Assembly (NCBI GenBank): GCA_036937835.1
Contig: CM072876.1
Coordinates: 16,893,001 to 16,957,000, forward strand
Reading direction: 5' to 3'
Origin: Pampus argenteus
Taxonomy: Eukaryota > Chordata > Actinopteri > Scombriformes > Stromateidae
DNA: 64,000 nucleotides
Part shown: positions 29,696 through 42,041 of the stretch, piece by piece
Numbering within the stretch: the first letter of the stretch is position 1
How the letters are laid out: each line of letters starts with the position of its first letter
Translations under genes and position numbers: made by a program
Notes under the pieces: generated by a model
What the model was told of the DNA's origin: nothing
Seen by the model: only the letters and a program-made list of their open reading frames with translations
Database searches by the model: none

Positions 29696-30537
29696 AGTTT
29701 TCTCTTATTCATATTAATAACAATTATAAATTGCAGACATATACTGTAAAGTAGTAGTTTTACATTTAAAAACACAAGACAGCTTTATGGACATGACATT
29801 TCGAATATGCCGAGTATATTTAACGATATGTTGATAAAAAATAATAATTCTCAAGGGTTATGCCCTTTCACAGGTGGTCAATGTAAATGTGTTGATTATA
29901 ATATCCTGCCATATTATGCCTGCCAGCAAAACTTAGTGTGAACAGCAACTGCTTTGCAAAACTGATGTTAAAAAATACAAAAATACACTGTGAATAAAGA
30001 GATCGCAGGCTAACAGAGTTTGTGATGCCTTCAAATGTTCCCCGCTCTAATCAGCAGAAGGCTTCAAGGCTCAGAAAGAAACAAGAATGAACATGGAGGA
30101 CAGAGTGAGAGAAAGAGGGACAAGAAGGACACTTAACTTACCCTCGTGAAGAGATGTCATGTTCTTCAGAATGACGAGGATTCACTGACAGCCGCTCATG
30201 GTTAATCACAATGACTTATGTTGGCTGGAAATCATATAATATGTCTCAGCTTTTAGTACAGCTCGGCAACAAACTAACAGTGTCTTTGTTACAGCTTAGA
30301 AACACACTCGGGTTGAGCTAAGATAACAACAGGACAACTCTGTCCTCAGCAGCCAACATATTCAAATCAACTCGCATATTTTATTTTAAGTTGTTATGTG
30401 CATTAGATAGTAGGATATTATTTATTATAAAATGAAATTAATAATAAGAATACTGTGATTACATGATATTGATGGTTGCGTGTGGCTTCATACTGTTGGA
30501 AAAGCATTCCAGGCGACTACATCAAGGCAAACAGAAG

Positions 30538-30642
30538 AATATAATATAATATAATATAATATAATATAATATAATATAATATAATATAATATAATATAAT
30601 ATAATATAATATAATATAATATAATATAATATAATATAATAA
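30538..30642. repeat. (ATAAT)n pentanucleotide microsatellite, ~21 copies
   Basis: An uninterrupted run of ATAAT units over about 105 bp. The perfect copies imply recent expansion and likely length polymorphism. Confidence 0.98.
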
Positions 30643-30954
30643 AGACATATTTTGCTTTACTACACGATTCCATATTGTTATTTTATAGTTTCACTGTCTT
30701 CAGTATTGTTCTATAATGTAGAAAATACTTAATGAATGGAAAAGAAAATCCTTGAATGAGTAGGTGTGTCCAAATGTACATTCACATCAGCTTAAGAAAG
30801 TTATTTCCAAATGACCTGCTGGCAACGTTCTTTCAGTGGAGAGAAAAGTAATTCTTCCTATTATGAAATTATTAACAACTATTTTTAATGTTATTAGAAG
30901 TTGCCATAATAATTTAAGGAGCAGTATGTATTGCATTTTAAGTTTAGGAGCTCC

Positions 30955-31045
30955 ACTATACAAGTCATTTTTATTCATACAGCTCAATGTCATAAATTTG
31001 CCTCAAGGAGCTTTACAGTCTGTACAGAATACAGCATACAAGTTA
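30955..31045 (+). repeat. Teleost interspersed repeat fragment
   Basis: CAAGTCATTTTTATTCATAC, AGCTCAATGTCATAAATTTG and GCCTCAAGGAGCTTTACAGT followed by CTGTACAG match, with changes, a very common fish repeat word series (TTTATATAGCCCAATATCACAAATTTGCCTCAGGG type). I recognise it by sight; the family is unnamed here. Confidence 0.5.
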
Positions 31046-34000
31046 TAAAGCTGTGCTTCTCTGGAACGGTACGCGAGGATCTTTGAAGCAAACGGCAGAT
31101 TAAAAGAGGTTTTAACATGTATTAAATAGTCGATCTTATTTCTGTCTTTCATAAAGATGTCTGGCTTATCACATTGTCTGTGTGCTCCCTGTTAGGATAA
31201 TGAAAACAATCAATTTTCTTTGGCAAATCAAAGGATAATGTGTTTCTAATGCAAACCTGGCAGCCTTACCTTTAACAATACTACACTCACTCTTCTGGTT
31301 TTCTTCCTGAAACTTAATTTCATCCTGATTAAGTGTCGCAGCTAAAGTCAGATTCATCAAATGTCTCGGGATGCTTTCGGCTGATCGAGAGTGGCCCGGC
31401 TTCCTTGGATTCATGGGGTCCTTTTTATGGCCGGGCCTGTGGCACCTTCCTGCATTAAGTATTTAAGGAGGCAGTAAAATATGGCTCCGCCCGCTATGGT
31501 CCACAATCCCCAAGGTAGATGATCAGTTTCACAGGCTGGCAAATGCCTCTGTGGGAAAGGTTGATGGATTTGGCAGATACAACGGTTTCTTCAAAGACAC
31601 GGTGGAGCAGAATGAGTGATGGTGCTGCCGCCATCAGCTCGCTTGCTGCGAGAAGCTCAGTTCTGTTTCCAGCTGTGGAAGCTCCCTCAAAAATCTACCA
31701 CATAAACTAATGTACTACACTACTACTACAATCTTATATAGATTCAAGTATATAGATTCAATTCAGTTATAACCAGAAACATTAAGGAAACAAGTAAAGC
31801 GTTTGTATCCTGTCATATTTCAAATTAAAGCGTCATATGTATATTCAGCTCATTGTTTCATTGTTTTGTTTTCATCTTTGCATATACATATACATGTAAC
31901 TCTAATTGTGTTCTGTATTTTGAGTGTGTTTTTGTTTTATGTACATATGTGTGAACATCACTACGTCAGTACACTCATCACTACTATTACAGACCGATGT
32001 ATAATGCAGTTGCCTTTAAACTGGTTTGTTTTAATATACTGGATTTTCAAAAACCCTCTTTTATCATCTACTTTGTCCCCTCTAAAGATATATTTATAAA
32101 AAATATACTTTATTCTATGTTTTAGTATGTTTTTTTTTTTTTTACTTGTAAAATTAATTCTTATATCTTTAAAAAAGAAGGATAGATGCAGTATAGTATA
32201 TTAAATGGGGCAGATATATAACCTTAAAACAACTAGAATACCATATACATCATGCATATATAGCCATATAAAATATGAAGAGTAAAAAATAACATTAAAT
32301 CAGAAATAGAGGTATTCATGCATGATATATTACTAAACAAAGGGCACCACTAATTATTAATGAAGTTACGAGATAAGGAAGTTACAGTAAATAATTAAGT
32401 TTCACTTGAAGAAAAACTTCACTTGAAGGAATGAAATTTTCGGTTATGAATACAGCTGGATTAATAACTGGATAACGCTGAAAACCTGCAGCAAGAAAAA
32501 CTGTAGAAAAACACTGAAAAACTGTACAGCTGAAGGATCGGAAGGATCGGGGTGTTTTAGGAGCCCAGCAGTTCATCTCTTCCCCGGGGCCCCGTAGCTG
32601 GTTTATCTGGCCGTGCAGACAGTACAATATTACAGCAGCAAAACAAAATACTGTTAAAGCCTCTTAATGCAAAGACAACAAGAAGGTTAACAGTTGGGCA
32701 GTGTTTGATAATTCCTGTTATGATAGTGAAATTATGATAGTCTTTGCTGTATTATCAGTAGGCACGCATAAATAAATAAAAAGTCATATTTTCACATGTA
32801 TTTCAGTGGTAATAAAGAGAACCAAATAAGTCAAAATATGAGTCTTAATAACGTCCTGGAGATACATTATTACTTATGTTGTACAGTAAACTCGAGTCTA
32901 GTTTCAGCCTGTTGTTGAAGCCTCCACTCATGTTCAATATTTTGCCTTTAAAGTTTGTTAAATTATTATTTTGCAGGTATATCATGGACGATTGGCACAC
33001 AAGTGGTTGTACATAGGATGGTCTCTAGTGGTGAATGTAAATGTCATCCTTGATGACCTTTGACCTCTTCTCCGTTGTTCTTGTGAGTAGTTTTGGTTTG
33101 GTGTTGACCAGTAGAAATCTTAAGGTGTTAAATATGTCTAGATGTTTGACCGTCCAACACTTCAGATCCTACTGGTCCTGGGTGTAAGTATCTGGGCACT
33201 ATTCTCATCATCCACTCTTCTTTCCCTCACTTCACCTCCTTCTATCTATATACTTCTCCTCAATGACATGGCCACTTGTAAATGGTCCTTGAGTTGAGAT
33301 GTGCTGCCCCACATACTGATCCAAAGGTCAAGAATGAACTTCCATGCGTAAAACTCAATATGAAACAATAGCCAGGAGGTTGCTTCAAAATGTAGAAAGG
33401 AATAATAAGGGCCAAAAGCCAAGTCCAGGATGATTCATGCAGTATTGATTTCAGATATGTCTCTGTTTAATGTATGTCTTATGCCTTATGTATCCATCCT
33501 TCTTTTCTATATCATGATGGCCAGCGCTGTGACGATCAAGAACAGAGTTCATTGTCATTGCATGTACAAAACAGCCAGTCAATGTCCCTTAAGGCAACAC
33601 TGCACCCAGCATCTTGTCAGCAGAACCACAGGAAGCAAGCAAACCAGACCAATCAGGACTGATCACTAGCATCCCAGCAGTCAGGGGTCAACAAGAGTGA
33701 TTTGTGTGGGCGTATGCCTGTGGAAGGTCAGAACATGCTTCTCTGCAAATCACCCTCTCACTGGGCAGCAATGTGAGGCATGAAGTGCCAGGGAAATCAC
33801 AGAATGGCCTATTGTAAATTGTGCTGAGCGGGAGATGTGGGGCCAGCATTGTGACACCATTATCTTTCCATCTGACATGAGATGTGCCGCATTATTCATG
33901 GCGAATGAATAGACGGAAGCTCCCAAAGGCTTGGGTGAGCGGAGATGGACGAACAAAACAATAGATGAGTATTTATGCAATCGCGGGTAGTGGAAGTGCT

Positions 34001-35479
34001 GCCTGGAGATTACTTACCAACTGATATATAACGTGCGTGATATGCCATCAAATTAGGAGTGATTAGACTGTGGAGACTTGCAGATTTTCATAAAACGAAC
34101 AGCGATCGTTAACATCTGTCCCAGCCCTGCTTTATTTTGTCCAAACACATTTGCACAGCATTTGAACGCCTCTGAAATCAGCTTCAATTCATTGCAGCTC
34201 TCACTCTGAAAATAGTCCGGTCCTAGCAAACAGCTGCTTAGCCGTCCTCTCACAGGAAGCTTGAGTTAAAAAAAAACAAAAAGATAAATGCGCTTTGCAC
34301 ACTATCCAGTAATCAGTGTAATAACAGTGCTCAGCTGGAATGCATGAGAGGTCAGTAATGCGCGTGATGTACCTTTAGGAGCCGCAGCTCGACGGAGAAA
34401 GATGCTGCAGCAGCCGATGGGGCCTGTAGGGTCTCTTCACCGGGGTGGGCAGGTCGATGCTCAGAAGCCAGACCCAATGGGGGTCCCTAATGGGGCTTGT
34501 ATTGATCCAAACATGGTGTTCACCCTATGGGTCTAATGGAAGAGACCGCCGAGAAACAAAAAAAGAGAGAAAAGGGCTCTCCACTTTCTGAATTTGGAAC
34601 ACACATCGGGGCACAAGTGTTCACTTTGTCGTGTCCTTCAGATAGACAGAACTGTTAAGGAAGTTTATTTTAGCAAATGAGTGAAGAGTTGCTGCTCTGA
34701 GGTGAGCTGATGTAGTAAAGCAGCAGCTGAGAAAGCTCACAATGGAAAACCAGGCTGCTCTCGAATGCTTTCGCTCCCCCTTTGAATAAGTGCTCCCAGC
34801 CACCAGCTATGATGTATAGCCTACATGTCCCCTAATGACCTTGATGTGGTATATTGAATGTAAACTAGGTTTCAGAGTATGTTTGCACATAAAGTGTTCT
34901 TGCATGGTGCTGAAGAGTCATCGACAGTCTTAAGGCTATGTAAACAGGCAGCCCTGGTTTGATTTTGATCTCGCCTGGGTGGCAAAGATACAGGTAAATG
35001 AGGCATTTCTGCCACATATCAGACCAGGATCCCTAACAGTTAGCTTCCTATTGCATGATTCTGCAGTGCACAATAAGTGCCTGGCAGGCCGGGGTGGGGG
35101 GATGGGCAGCTCGTGGGTTTGACTTTTTTTTACGTGCAATTTGCATCCAGTCACGTTTCCACAATGAATGTTTGCATATTTTAAAGCAGATCGTTTTCTA
35201 CAGTGTCAACACAAACTGAATATGTACTAGCTTCTGTTGCATTGGATTGCATTAGACAGGTGTTCCTGATAAAGTGCTTGGTGACTTTATGTGTGTGAGA
35301 CTTGCATTGTCCTTATGTTGCACTCAGTTATCACTATGGTGTTTTAAATTCTTAAAATCTTCGTGGTTTAAATGCAGACTTTTATTTTGACGGGTACATT
35401 GTAACACTTACTGATGAACACTTACATATATGTATGTATTTAACTTTATGCTGGAGATTAAACCATATTTGATCATTTA

Positions 35480-35482
35480 TAT

Positions 35483-35533
<51 letters not shown>
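35480..35533. repeat. (AC)n(AT)n compound microsatellite
   Basis: About seven AC units run directly into about 19 AT units. Confidence 0.97.
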
Positions 35534-35534
<1 letters not shown>

Positions 35535-36640
35535 TTTTCTCATCTTATTTGCTAATTTTCAAATCGGTTCCATTTGCGTCCTGTCAGGCGTCAGCTGGGA
35601 AAAATCCTTTTGTTTGATTCAATGATAAATGTCTCCTGTTGGCATAATTTATTACAGCTATCATTACTGCACATTCACTGATTACCAAATTAACCTTCAG
35701 ATCACTGTTCGACTGTAATTGTTAACAAGGAATGTTTGCCTGCAATTGCTCATTCTATTTTAACCAGTGGCGCAGCTGTCAGCTGTTGTGCACATCTGTA
35801 GGGGAAATTGAGTGTATGGGAGAAAGAACACGCAGCCGTCACCACAGAAATGCTTTCTCCACACAAATATAGACGCTCTGCATTGTACCACAAACTTTTT
35901 CCGAATCACAGCTGAGTTTGATCAGATCACTCAGCTGTGATTTATGGGAAAGGTCAACTAAATTCATGATTGCCTGAAGATTAAAGTGCTGTTCTGCTGA
36001 TGTTTAGAGAGTTGACTCGGGAAGCAAAAGTTTTGCTGTCTTCTTTCCTCTAGCAATAAAATCTCAGTCAACATACCTGCTTGACAGGCAATAATTCATT
36101 TCAGTTTTATAACTTGGAATATCCATGCGGAGTGATTTTAAAGTATGGAATAACTGAATTAGTGGCTGTCTTCCAGCAAGTTTCACCCCAGTTTGACTGT
36201 CACAAAACCAGTTCTTACCCCCCCACCATGTGCAGACATCAGTGTTGAAATGTTACGTTTTTCCAATTTTCCGTAATATATTCTTTCAGAAGAAAGCTTT
36301 GATGCATGCTGAAACCTCATATATATCCAATTCCTAGACTTTTACAAGTTTCATAGTAAAACTTGGACTAAATATTTTATTGAGTAAACCTGATTTATGT
36401 AACTTAATTTACTGTGATTTAAGGAAGAAAAAAAAAGGGATCATCGGGTTTTTGTTTTATTTTACTTTCATATGGGTGATGTATATTCAGGTTTTGGTGA
36501 TGCTTTTTCTTTTCTAGCGCCACCATGAGGGTGATATTTGACTTCTTTATTCAAATGTCTCGACAAGTATAAATTTCTTAGATATGTGTTGAAACTTTGC
36601 CATTGGCCTGTTGACATCCTGAAACCCTCCAGCACAGCAG

Positions 36641-36712
36641 TCCTCGTTAGTATAGTGGACAGTATCTCCGCCTGTCACGCGGAAGACCGGGGTTCGATTC
36701 CCCGACGGGGAG
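36641..36712 (+). tRNA. tRNA-Asp (GTC), copy 1
   Basis: This 72-nt gene has a complete cloverleaf. Acceptor TCCTCGT pairs with ACGGGGA and has discriminator G. The anticodon stem TCCGC/GCGGA encloses loop CTGTCAC with anticodon GTC. The T arm has the GGTTCGATTCC B box and the D arm the TAGTATAGTGG A box. Compared with the canonical vertebrate tRNA-Asp that I recall, one anticodon-stem pair has changed C-G to T-A on both sides, so pairing is kept. No CCA is encoded, as expected for a nuclear gene. It delivers aspartate to GAC and GAU codons. Confidence 0.97.
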
Positions 36713-36719
36713 AGCATTC

Positions 36720-36723
36720 TTTT
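36720..36723 (+). terminator. Pol III TTTT terminator of tRNA-Asp copy 1
   Basis: TTTT lies 7 nt after the tRNA end, the usual position and minimal length for RNA polymerase III termination in vertebrates. Confidence 0.75.
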
Positions 36724-36817
36724 CTAATCATCTACTAATTATTTACCGAAAAAATATCATAACGATCATGCGTACTCTTCCTGTCCAACAGAGCACTATA
36801 ATGTGTATATTAATATA

Positions 36818-37822
36818 TATCATTCATACCCAAGAATGACAATGATGGTTATGTCTTTATCCCATGTGCCGCCACTAACTCCATGTTGTTTCTAGTTTTT
36901 AACCCAGTATTATGTTCTGTCTGTGGAGTCCATGCCAGTTGAGTGCATGCTATCAATAAAGCAAAAGAGGGACATACCAAATACTACCACATATTACCAT
37001 TATTACATACCGATATTCTGGAATTCGTTTTTCAAAGATTCAGTTTTGCACTCAATTTCTTGAGCTAATATTATCATGTGTAATAAAAAAACACATTACA
37101 TTTAAAACAAACACAAAAAAGTATATTGACTAGTGCTCTCAGACACATTGCGAAACTGTATTGATACTGTGTCGATACTGTATCACCGAATACTGACACC
37201 TGCTGGGTCTTAGATATCCCTACAGGCAACCTAGTTGACAGACACTGATACGATGACCAATTATATACAATCATATAATTTAAGTCATTATAATTTTTGT
37301 TGTACTATTTCATATCTTCATTTAAATTTAGAGTCAAATAACGTGAACATGTATCATTATGTGAAAATCTAAGTGAACGTGTTGTGAGAGCGGATGCTTG
37401 TAGACCGGGATTTTTACTTTTTTTAAATAAAAATACTTTTTTCCAGCCTTTTGAAGTTGAGTCTGTTATCTTGTTTTTTTGATGCAACTTCTCCAGTTGT
37501 AGAAAATTCGACATTTAACCTGCAGAAAATAATACGAATACTAAACTGAACTAAGAGTCACTTTGAAATGATTTTGAATTCAGATAGAACAGGTGGAAAC
37601 TCTGAGAGGAACAGGATGAAACAACAAGGACATTAAAACAAATACCTTATTTTCTGATATGACATCTAAATGGTCCACACGGTGGAAACCTTTCTTTTTG
37701 CCTGAGGCTGCTTCATAGCTGTTGCTGAATGTGAACAGTAAACAGTTTGTGTATCGGGACTTTAGCAAAGCGATACACGGTTTCTCTCCACGGGCTCGAC
37801 GCATGCATCGACGCATCGGTGT
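36818..37822. other. Spacer between the two tRNA-Asp copies
   Basis: About 1 kb with no gene. Parts (for example GTGTCGATACTGTATCACCG near 37169 and GACGCATGCATCGACGCATC near 37797) look like the GATACTGTATCG-type sequence of fish hAT elements, but I cannot delimit an element. Confidence 0.5.
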
Positions 37823-37962
37823 TTTTTCTTTTCTAGCGCCACCATGAGGGTGATATCTGACTTCTTTATTCAAATGTCTCGACAAGTATTCCAATTATTG
37901 TAGATATGTGTTGGAACTTTGCCATTGGCCTGTTGACGTCCTGAGTTTCCCTAACACAGCAG

Positions 37963-38034
37963 TCCTCGTTAGTATAGTGGACAGTATCTCCGCCTGTCAC
38001 GCGGAAGACCGGGGTTCGATTCCCCGACGGGGAG
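37963..38034 (+). tRNA. tRNA-Asp (GTC), copy 2
   Basis: Identical over all 72 nt to the copy at 36641, including the altered but still paired anticodon-stem base pair. A box, B box and anticodon GTC are intact, so both copies look transcribable. Confidence 0.97.
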
Positions 38035-38041
38035 AGCATAC

Positions 38042-38045
38042 TTTT
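38042..38045 (+). terminator. Pol III TTTT terminator of tRNA-Asp copy 2
   Basis: TTTT lies 7 nt after the tRNA end, as in copy 1. Confidence 0.75.
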
Positions 38046-38329
38046 CTAATCATCTACTAATTATTTACCGAAAAAATATCATAACGATCATGCGAACTCT
38101 TCCTGTCCAACAGAGCACTATAATGTGTATATTAATATACATAATATATAGTTGTAAAAGAGAATTCCTCATGTTTGAGTCATAAAGATCGTATTTATTT
38201 ACAGTATCGTATTTATTTAGTTGCCAGACCCATCACTAATATATACTCTTTCTGCTGTAGGTCATTGAACATTTATATAGTATAGTAAACTGTTACTTTG
38301 TCACAAGAAAATTCAGCCGGCAGAAACAA

Positions 38330-38640
38330 CCTATAGTAACGTTCACGCCATCTAGTGACCAAAAAGCGAACTTAGTTACAGACCAAACACTGTTCGCATC
38401 CCTTTCCCAACCCTGAGTGTCATGTTTCCAGCTGTGTGTCAGGACATTTTAAACCATAACCATGACAACAAAGGTTGCATAAGTTTAAAGAAGTAGAAAC
38501 CACATTTCAAGTGATCATTTCAACCCGAACCATGATCTTTCCCTCTTTGCCTAAACCTAACCGAACCTTAACAGCATGATTGTCAAACCATAAAACTCAA
38601 TTATTTTAACCAGTGATTTATAATGGCTTTGGAAAGTGGC
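38330..38640 (+). repeat. Diverged teleost interspersed repeat
   Basis: ACGCCATCTAGTGACCAAAA, CGAACCATGATCTTTCCCTC and TTTGCCTAAACCTAACCGAA are hallmark words of a repeat common in fish genomes (CCTAAACCTAACCAAGTAG type). The boundaries are approximate and the family name is unknown to me. Confidence 0.45.
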
Positions 38641-40634
38641 GTATTACGCTCCTATGGGTCGTGCACCTCTTCCCCAGATCATAACTACTGCGGCTGCTGG
38701 ATGGCGTAGTAGATTATAGGGTGTTCTGGGGTGCAGGTACAAACGACCTACTGTATGTGATCATTTAATTATGAGGACGTGTTTGTTACTTTGAGTTATT
38801 TAAACCTTCTAAAAGCATTGTCTCACTGTCTCTCTCCATGTTTCAACCACCAGATTCAAAGAATTAGCATTTGTATCCATTTATAATTTTGATGTAATTA
38901 CTTACAGTATTAATGTAGATTCAGGTTATAATGTATTGTTTTCTTACCACTAATCGCTTTTTATTAGACAAGCTACACCCAAACTTTACTTTAGTTATCA
39001 TGAGGGATATCCAATGAAAGACATTGGGAAAAAAATGAATCCATAAAATATGAAGGAAAACATCCAGCATCACATTAACCCGCAAACAAATTTAACTGAT
39101 GCAGACTATAGTTGCACATGAAGACAACAGTTGCTGTTTGTATTTTGTTTTGCCAAAACAGAAGTCTAATTTCACATGAACAGCTGAACTGGGATGGTGT
39201 TAGGGCTACAAACAACTGAAATAATGCTCCATAAATGTAACATTCATCACACACAAAGGATAGAAGATGATGGATTGAGTGTGAGCAGCAGGGAAAGGAA
39301 ACTGGCTTCTTCCTGATCCATGTGTCAGACCATCAGAAGAGGTGAGGAATGGATGCAATTAACACTGTGTCATTGGTTGCATTATCATAAATATTGCAAG
39401 GTGAGGGGTAATTTGTATGATTGATCGAAGGAGTCTCTGACCAAAGACTCCTCCAAATATTACCTTCTGCGTGGCTTTGCAATTCAAGACTGATGGGAGA
39501 CAAACAACACAATAATCAGGTTGGGAAAAAAAAAATCTCAAATATAATCTTTCTCATATATTGACCAGGAAATCTTAATCTATGTTAATTATTCATTTGA
39601 CTCTAACGGCTTCATTGATCATCCTAATAACTTGCTGGGTATCCGTCGCTCAGATTTATAATGATGTAAGAGTTATTTAAAGACTAACTTACACTGTTTG
39701 GTATTAGTTGAGTGCTTTTTTCAATCTCTGGAGTTCAGATTTTATTTTATTTATATGCTGCATTTGGGACATCTATACATATTATATATCACTTATATAT
39801 TTGGTGCTAATACAAGACATCTTTAACTTTTTGAACAGGTCCATATCAGACATATGTCCATAAGAGACATATCCATATTTGCAACATTCATTCATTATTA
39901 TGCGGGGGGACCCATCATTCTGCTAAGTTTGTATTCTAGTCAGAGACAGAAGCCAGTTAGTTTTGTTTGCTATCATTAGCACAGATTCCCACCAGACGTT
40001 ACTCTATATTCAACAACAACTCGAGCTCCTGCCATTTATTATAAGAACTGGATAAAAATAAGAAAGCCAATTGGACGCAAATATGAAAAATAAAATTGCT
40101 TACTGAGCACATAAGCCAAAAAAAAAGCTTCCAGATTTCCTCCCACATTGTTCGGCCCTCTGTACATGTGCAGTAGTGTTTCTCCTGCTGGACATCTTAA
40201 CATTGAGATGAAGTCACACACTTTAAAATCACGTTTCACAGCTCTGGAAAATTTGTACAAATATATAAAACCCTCATGGATTAATATTACAATGCAATAA
40301 TTGCTCTTGTTTGGAGTCCTGTCAACAGTTTTATAGACGTCTCATTTATAACGGGAGGAAAAAGCTTTAAAGGGCAGAAGGGATTTTTTTATTTTATTTG
40401 TTTCAGTACCACATGTGAACACTAAGATAATCAAATCAAGGCTGAGTGGTGGCACTGTCTTAATACATCCATGACTGCTGCACACTCTGCACTTTGTCTT
40501 CCTGCAGTATAGAAAAGAAGGGTTTGCTTCGGGTACTCCTATCACTTCATCACAGAGTAATGCTAGTTAGCAAGTTAGTTAGATAGCTAGCCTGTTAGGC
40601 TGTAATTAAAGTGAAATAAAGAACTAAAGATTCA

Positions 40635-40656
40635 CCCCCCCCCCCCCCCCCCCCCC
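40635..40656 (+). repeat. Poly-C run (22 bases)
   Basis: An uninterrupted C homopolymer. Such runs are prone to assembly error and can fold as i-motif or, on the other strand, stacked-G structures. Confidence 0.95.
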
Positions 40657-41004
40657 AATTTTTACCAAAGTCTAAACATTAAGCAGATATACTGTCCCTC
40701 GTTTATCTTCTGACCGTTTATCTTCACTTTAAAATCATGCACAGATGAGTAAATGAACGTAAAAGTGCATTTTTATATATGCGAATATCTTTGTGTGCAT
40801 ATAGTGTGCAAACGAAAATAAATAATGAATAAAAAAATAAATATAATGTATGTTGATTTTCTTTGCGAACCTCTTTAACAGCTCTAATAGGCTTTTGCAG
40901 CGTGTTATAGTACTGAGCTGCACCCTCTGCTGTACTGTATGTTCTCCTGTGCAATATGCAAAATGTATCTTCATCATTCCATGGAGCCCGCAAAGGTGAT
41001 GGTG

Positions 41005-41115
41005 CAATCAGGGCTCCTACACTCTGGAATGACTCACTGTATCTGTGGATACTGGGGCTACTACTTTAAATCGCTATTAAAAACACACTTTTTATTTGAT
41101 CACTCTCGTATAGAT
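41005..41115 (+). mobile_element. LINE-like reverse transcriptase C-terminal relic
   Basis: The plus strand reads AP-TLWND in one frame and FKSLLKTHFLFDHS in another. These are the words that close the ORF2 protein of L2/Rex-type LINEs (LWNSLP...FKSLLKTHLF). The frame shift and absence of upstream polymerase motifs show a dead 5'-truncated remnant. The identification is from a short motif only. Confidence 0.4.
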
Positions 41116-42009
41116 GTCAGTTCTACTCAGATTCAGCTGATCCTATACATAAAGGCAGGAAGCTTTAAAAAAGGAAACAGTGAATGTGTGAAATCAGAGA
41201 CAAGCTTGATGAAAACATCCTCCTGATCTCCATCTGTACAGGAGAAAGTCTGGACATGTCTAGCGGCACGCGCTCAGGCTGCAATTAATCCTCCGAATTT
41301 TATATTGTGTATTTGCATAAGTGATTACATTAGTCTGCAGCGCCCATATGTTCCACCTGTGTTTATTGCTTAACGGTAGCACAAGGGGATTTGGGATTTC
41401 TTTCTGTGGTGATAGCAGTGTCCTCTCCAATCTAATGTGGCATTTCCTTTTTCTTTTTTTTCTTTTTTTTATCTGGAGCTGAAAGCAGAATCGCCCCTCG
41501 TTGGAAGAAGCTGCTGACCCTTTTTGTCAGACTTTATATACAAGGTCGCTTCAACGGCGGAGTCAAGATCAATTGTATTCATGTCATTTCCGCTGACGCT
41601 GCTGTCTTGTAGTGGGTCAGTCCACTCACTCAAGCTGTCACCAGGCACTAACTCAGCCGTGTGGATGATCCTCTTGATCTTCCGCATTCACCCAGGTCAC
41701 TTCTCTTTGTTAACTCTGATTTGTCTAACATAGTCTATGTCATTTTTCCCACTCCCGCCATATGTCCGTTTTTTATGTTTTGAGATGTAGATAAAGTATA
41801 AAGGCAGTTTTGAGCTTTTGTGCAGGTGAGGTATATGAGTAACTGGCAAAACGTGTCTTTATGTCTAAAGATTAGTGCATCATGGATGCTTATTTCCAGC
41901 TACATTCACACTGTTGTCAGTAACGATGTCTTGTCCAGTCACATCCTTTGGCCAATGAGCAAGAACACAAAAGTAACAGCCTCATACTTGCACTGTTATA
42001 TAACTTAAG

Positions 42010-42037
<28 letters not shown>
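42010..42037. repeat. (AT)n microsatellite
   Basis: Fourteen AT dinucleotides with no interruption. Confidence 0.95.

Positions 42038-42041
<4 letters not shown>

Larger units (their letters stand above)
23971..30537. other. Intergenic region, no gene seen
   Basis: No exon, RNA gene or coding frame with recognisable protein content was found on either strand. It includes a GT microsatellite (25211-25259) and a possible MITE-like stretch starting AAAGGGTTGGTTCGCCCAAA near 25838. It also includes the ACAGTAAA-rich repeat at 29455-29695. The rest looks like unique AT-rich DNA. Confidence 0.7.
30643..36503. other. Intergenic region, no gene seen
   Basis: No coding content is recognised. It holds a teleost repeat fragment (30955-31045), an AC/AT microsatellite (35480-35533) and two repeat-poor, GC-balanced blocks (31160-31500 and 33660-34260) that look like candidate conserved non-coding DNA. 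The remainder is AT-rich and featureless to me. Confidence 0.65.
36504..36817 (+). repeat. Duplicated tRNA-bearing segment, copy 1
   Basis: This ~314-bp segment is repeated at 37823-38139 with high identity. It starts at TTTTTCTTTTCTAGCGCC and ends at the ATTAATATA run. It contains the tRNA-Asp gene centrally, with about 137 bp of shared upstream and 105 bp of shared downstream sequence. The upstream words GCGCCACCATGAGGGTGATA and TCAAATGTCTCGACAAGTAT resemble part of a widespread teleost repeat. Sequences outside the segment do not match. Confidence 0.9.
37823..38139 (+). repeat. Duplicated tRNA-bearing segment, copy 2
   Basis: This is the second copy of the segment at 36504-36817, in the same orientation and about 1.32 kb downstream. 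The tRNA is identical and the 105-bp 3' flank differs at only a few sites. The 5' flank differs more (short indels near 37890 and substitutions near 37945), so the gene and 3' side are better preserved than the 5' side. Confidence 0.9.

Noticed and set aside
30488..30673. Minus-strand frame with repeated IILYY residues
   Set aside because: It is a direct translation of the ATAAT microsatellite, not a gene.
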